A program made the position numbers and the translations under genes. The notes beneath the pieces were generated by a model. The model had not been told where the DNA came from. It saw only the letters and a program-made list of their open reading frames with translations, and made no database searches. This document shows, in pieces, positions 61,544-64,000 of a DNA stretch of 64,000 bases. Position 1 is the stretch's first letter, and every line of letters begins with the position of its first letter. The stretch is from Multifurca ochricompacta (lineage: Eukaryota; Basidiomycota; Agaricomycetes; Russulales; Russulaceae), in NCBI GenBank assembly GCA_022496185.1, contig WTXG01000025.1:186001-250000 (forward strand). The letters are read 5' to 3'.

Positions 61544-62754
61544 GAGACCATGTGGGACAACAGTGTTGTAGCGATGGCGGTTCCTCCAAGATGCTAAGCT
61601 TGAATCGCCGTACATAATACCGGAACGGCAGAACCAAACTCTCTGGGACATAGCCACGAAGCGTTCCTCGGCGCGAACAGATGAGGAAACTGAGTGACAC
61701 TCTGGACGTCGATGTTAAACGAAAGCTGCTTGGATTTTATTCTATTTTTTTTCCTTTTTAAATCAATCTGGTCTGTATCCCGTTTGCCTAAGAGGGTAGC
61801 ACCTAGCTAGAAAGATGAAAGATAGTGGGATTACAAGTTAAGAGCTTACCCAACTACGGCGTGGTATACCTTTTGATTTGAGATTTGAGAGAATGGGAGC
61901 AGTAACCTTCCTCCTGCTCCTCAGGCACATCTCACCTCTTTTCCCGGGCAAAATCATCCTTAACCTTAATACAACAAACATCTCAAGGACACTGTTATGA
62001 CTTTCTAAAGATGTGTGCTCGGTCTGCGGAATGATGACAAAATGGGGTGCGGAAAAAATCCGCGTGGGTGCTGGTGCTTACGATGCGATCCCTTAGCGAC
62101 GGTTCTTTCTCTCCTCCTCCATATCGCTGCTGCTGCTGGTAAAACAAAAATATTTTTAGTAAGCCTTCAAGACCGTTTACTGACTGCTTTACTGAATGCT
62201 TTTCTTCTTCTTGCACATTGCACATGAAAATGTAAGACCCCCAACCCAACGTGCTTATACAGCCCCTTGAAACCTGGATACTGCGCGAAACGTCACACAC
62301 ATAATGTGGTTCCCACTTTAGGGTTCTGGTCTGGATTTATCGGCTTTAAGGACATCGCTGCCAAATAAATACGAGCGCTCACCGACAAGGTGGGCATTCT
62401 CCTTCTAGATTCTTCTTTCACATGCAGGCAGATGCACGGTTTTCAGCAGTCCATCACAGCACGAGCGCCAACACACACTGGTCACCATACTGATCAATCG
62501 CATTTGCAATGTACAATGAATATCCATTCCGACACCTTTACTCGTCACATTAACAACAACAACACTACATCACCGAAAACGACTGGTAGGATCAGAATTT
62601 GCAAGAGAATTTTCCGTAAAACAAAATTGGAAGAGGCGCGAAAAGATACCGTTTGACTTGTCAAGTAAGGAAACGGATAGAGTGCCGCACAGTGTTCCGT
62701 TCTTTCATACCTCAAGGAGCTAAAACCTCACAAAAAAAACCAAATAAAGGCTTG

Positions 62755-64000
62755 TCACTTCGGTGGAGCATACCACCAGAGTGTGGTGACGCCAACCGGG
62801 AACGTATAGGTCGCCTGTGTGCCCCGGAACTCGATGGTGGCAGTGACAGGCTGAGGATTCCATGTAGTGCTCGAACTGTCGTCCCAGTTGAGCACTACAA
62901 GACTGTAGCGCAGCCAATCGGTAGAAGACACACGTCCCGTCACGTACGCGCCGACACGCAAGGCCCAGTTCAAGTTTCCATTGACTGCGACACCAATGCG
63001 TTGGCCCCACGGTCCGTTCACATCGCGGGGCAGGATGGCACGCGACGCCTGAGCCATGGTGTAATCTGGAAGATTTGATTGTGAGAAACGATTCGCTGGA
63101 TACATTCCAAGATAAAAAGCGTGCATACACTCCTGATTCAGGCTGTACGATCCATCGCTGTTCACAGTTACGATAGGGCGGCATCCAGGTCCCCCGCAGC
63201 TGTTTGTTCCCGGTAGTTTTGGGTTGCCACCCCGTCGAGGGCAATATTCCACATCAAGGCTGACTGAGCGTTGTGATCAAACGCCCCAATGAACCTGTAA
63301 ATGGCGTCAAGAGCGCGCTCGATCAATATTTGGTATTGTCGCACAGGTTATCCATATACCACTGCATGACGACATGATAAGCGTCAGTAAACGAGAAGGT
63401 TTGGCACTTACCTTGATATCTGACCACCAGTCAGTTCCATAGGTACCTGTGCATTCCGTGAAATAGATCGCCTTGTTGGGAATTGGGAATGAAAGTATCC
63501 TGATTGCTGACAGAACCAGCGTAACAATGAAACTGCACGCCGTCAAAAGCACTGCCCGCTTGTTGCATCTGTACGAAAAAGCCGATTAGAGACGCTTTTA
63601 AAAATAAGGTTGATATGTTACAAGTTGGACCGGGTACCCTCCGGCGTCATCCCAGTTATGGTCGTATCCAAGAAGCTTCACGCCGGAGAGACCATTGTTG
63701 TTCATGAGTGTGCGAAGAGCGCTACCGATCTGCGCCATGATGCTAACAGGCATGCTGCACGTCGGGTAGCTACCATTACTGTTCTCAGGTTCATTCTGCG
63801 CGACACGTAGACTTCAGCTAATTGTTCTTGGCTTGTCCCCCATGTCGCGTACCAAAGACGCACCTGCACAGATATCGCGTAGATATTAATCCCTTGATTC
63901 CGGAATCCCTGGATTGCTTTCAACAAGTAATTCGCATCTGTAGAGAAAGGATTCTGCCAGTTATTATGATGATAATATATATATATGAAAAATGAAGAAA
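62755..64000 (-). CDS. GH30 family glycoside hydrolase, probable endo-beta-1,6-glucanase (5' partial)
   Basis: Secreted retaining hydrolase; beta-1,6-glucan is the likely substrate of the fungal GH30_3 group (inference). Blocks N to C: NPFSTDANYLLKAIQGFRNQ, GINIYAISVQNEPENS (acid/base Glu), SGVKLLGYDHNWDDAGGYPV, GSAFDGVQFHCYAGSV, AIYFTECTGTYGTDWWSDIK (nucleophile Glu), GAFDHNAQSALMWNIALDG, NWALRVGAYVTGRVSS and VGVTTLWWYAPPK at the end. The last belongs to the beta-sandwich domain that completes GH30 enzymes. A base is missing near 63235 (ALDG then GNPKLPGTNS). The first readable exon begins at about 63952; the signal peptide and first exons lie past the window end. Confidence 0.88.

Larger units (their letters stand above)
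61026..62754. other. Intergenic region with short tandem repeats
   Basis: About 1.7 kb without a recognisable gene between the 3' ends of UBP6 and the GH30 gene. It contains an (AATTCA)n tract at 61207-61250 and (GGACCT)5 at 61512-61543. The convergent orientation means both 3' UTRs lie here. A region of AT-rich and purine blocks at 61730-62000 has no coding signal. Confidence 0.5.

Noticed and set aside
62025..62190. Box C/D snoRNA candidate (ATGATGA ... CTGA)
   Set aside because: The spacing of about 150 bases is long, no terminal stem is visible and no guide region can be supported.

Overview
The window is nuclear DNA of a filamentous basidiomycete, most likely an agaricomycete. Genes are dense and broken by many 45-90 bp GT-AG introns with tiny exons (the first gpd exon is just the ATG). 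The products are fungal: KRE6/SKN1, a KIN1/2 kinase with a KA1 tail, a GMC oxidoreductase, GH30, a Ync13-type Munc13 protein and DUF7598. There are no operons, CRISPR arrays or intact transposons.

Layout. 0.3-0.5 kb: intron-containing tRNA-Lys(CTT). 1.6-2.5 kb: DUF7598 membrane protein (+). 3.4-4.9 kb: gpd (+). 5.3-7.3 kb: H2C2 zinc-binding protein (+). 8.2-11.9 kb: KIN1/2 kinase (-). 12.6-14.55 kb: ADE13 (-), divergent from LHS1, an ER Hsp70 with an HDEL tail (+, 14.8-17.7 kb). 17.9-22.8 kb: Munc13-like protein (+). 23.3-26.2 kb: GMC oxidoreductase (-). 26.9-29.6 kb: KRE6/SKN1 (-). 29.8-30.8 kb: HEM4 (-), divergent from the citrate carrier CTP1 (+, 30.9-32.2 kb). 32.4-33.7 kb: old yellow enzyme (-). 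34.7-36.9 and 39.9-41.8 kb: two paralogous BAG-domain genes (+) flanking an F-box-like gene. 43.2-47.7 kb: mitochondrial RNA polymerase RPO41 (+). 48.4-54.8 kb: two paralogs of an unrecognised family (-) in a gene-poor, repeat-bearing stretch. 55.8-57.4 kb: ATP14 (-) and ATPase inhibitor IF1 (+), divergent. 57.7-58.6 kb: BAP31-like ER protein (-). 58.9-61.0 kb: UBP6 (+). 62.8-64.0 kb: GH30 glucanase (-), cut by the window end.

Themes. Protein quality control is well represented (LHS1, two BAG proteins, UBP6, the F-box-like protein, the BAP31-like protein), as are mitochondrial functions (RPO41, ATP14, IF1, CTP1). A beta-1,6-glucan synthesis gene (KRE6) and a candidate beta-1,6-glucanase (GH30) are also present.

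The most interesting item is the BAG pair. The first member appears to combine a ubiquitin-interacting motif, an Hsp70-binding BAG domain and a C-terminal Atg8-type W-x-x-V tail, behind a good heat-shock element; the second keeps BAG and tail but has lost the key UIM serine.

Caveat. Many highly conserved genes (gpd, KIN1, LHS1, HEM4, OYE, RPO41, the BAG genes, IF1, GH30) carry single-base frame breaks. Those I could resolve fit one missing base, often in a short run of one base, whereas ADE13, the Munc13 gene, CTP1, UBP6 and ATP14 read cleanly. I treat the breaks as probable assembly errors. CDS spans below are whole-gene spans including introns.
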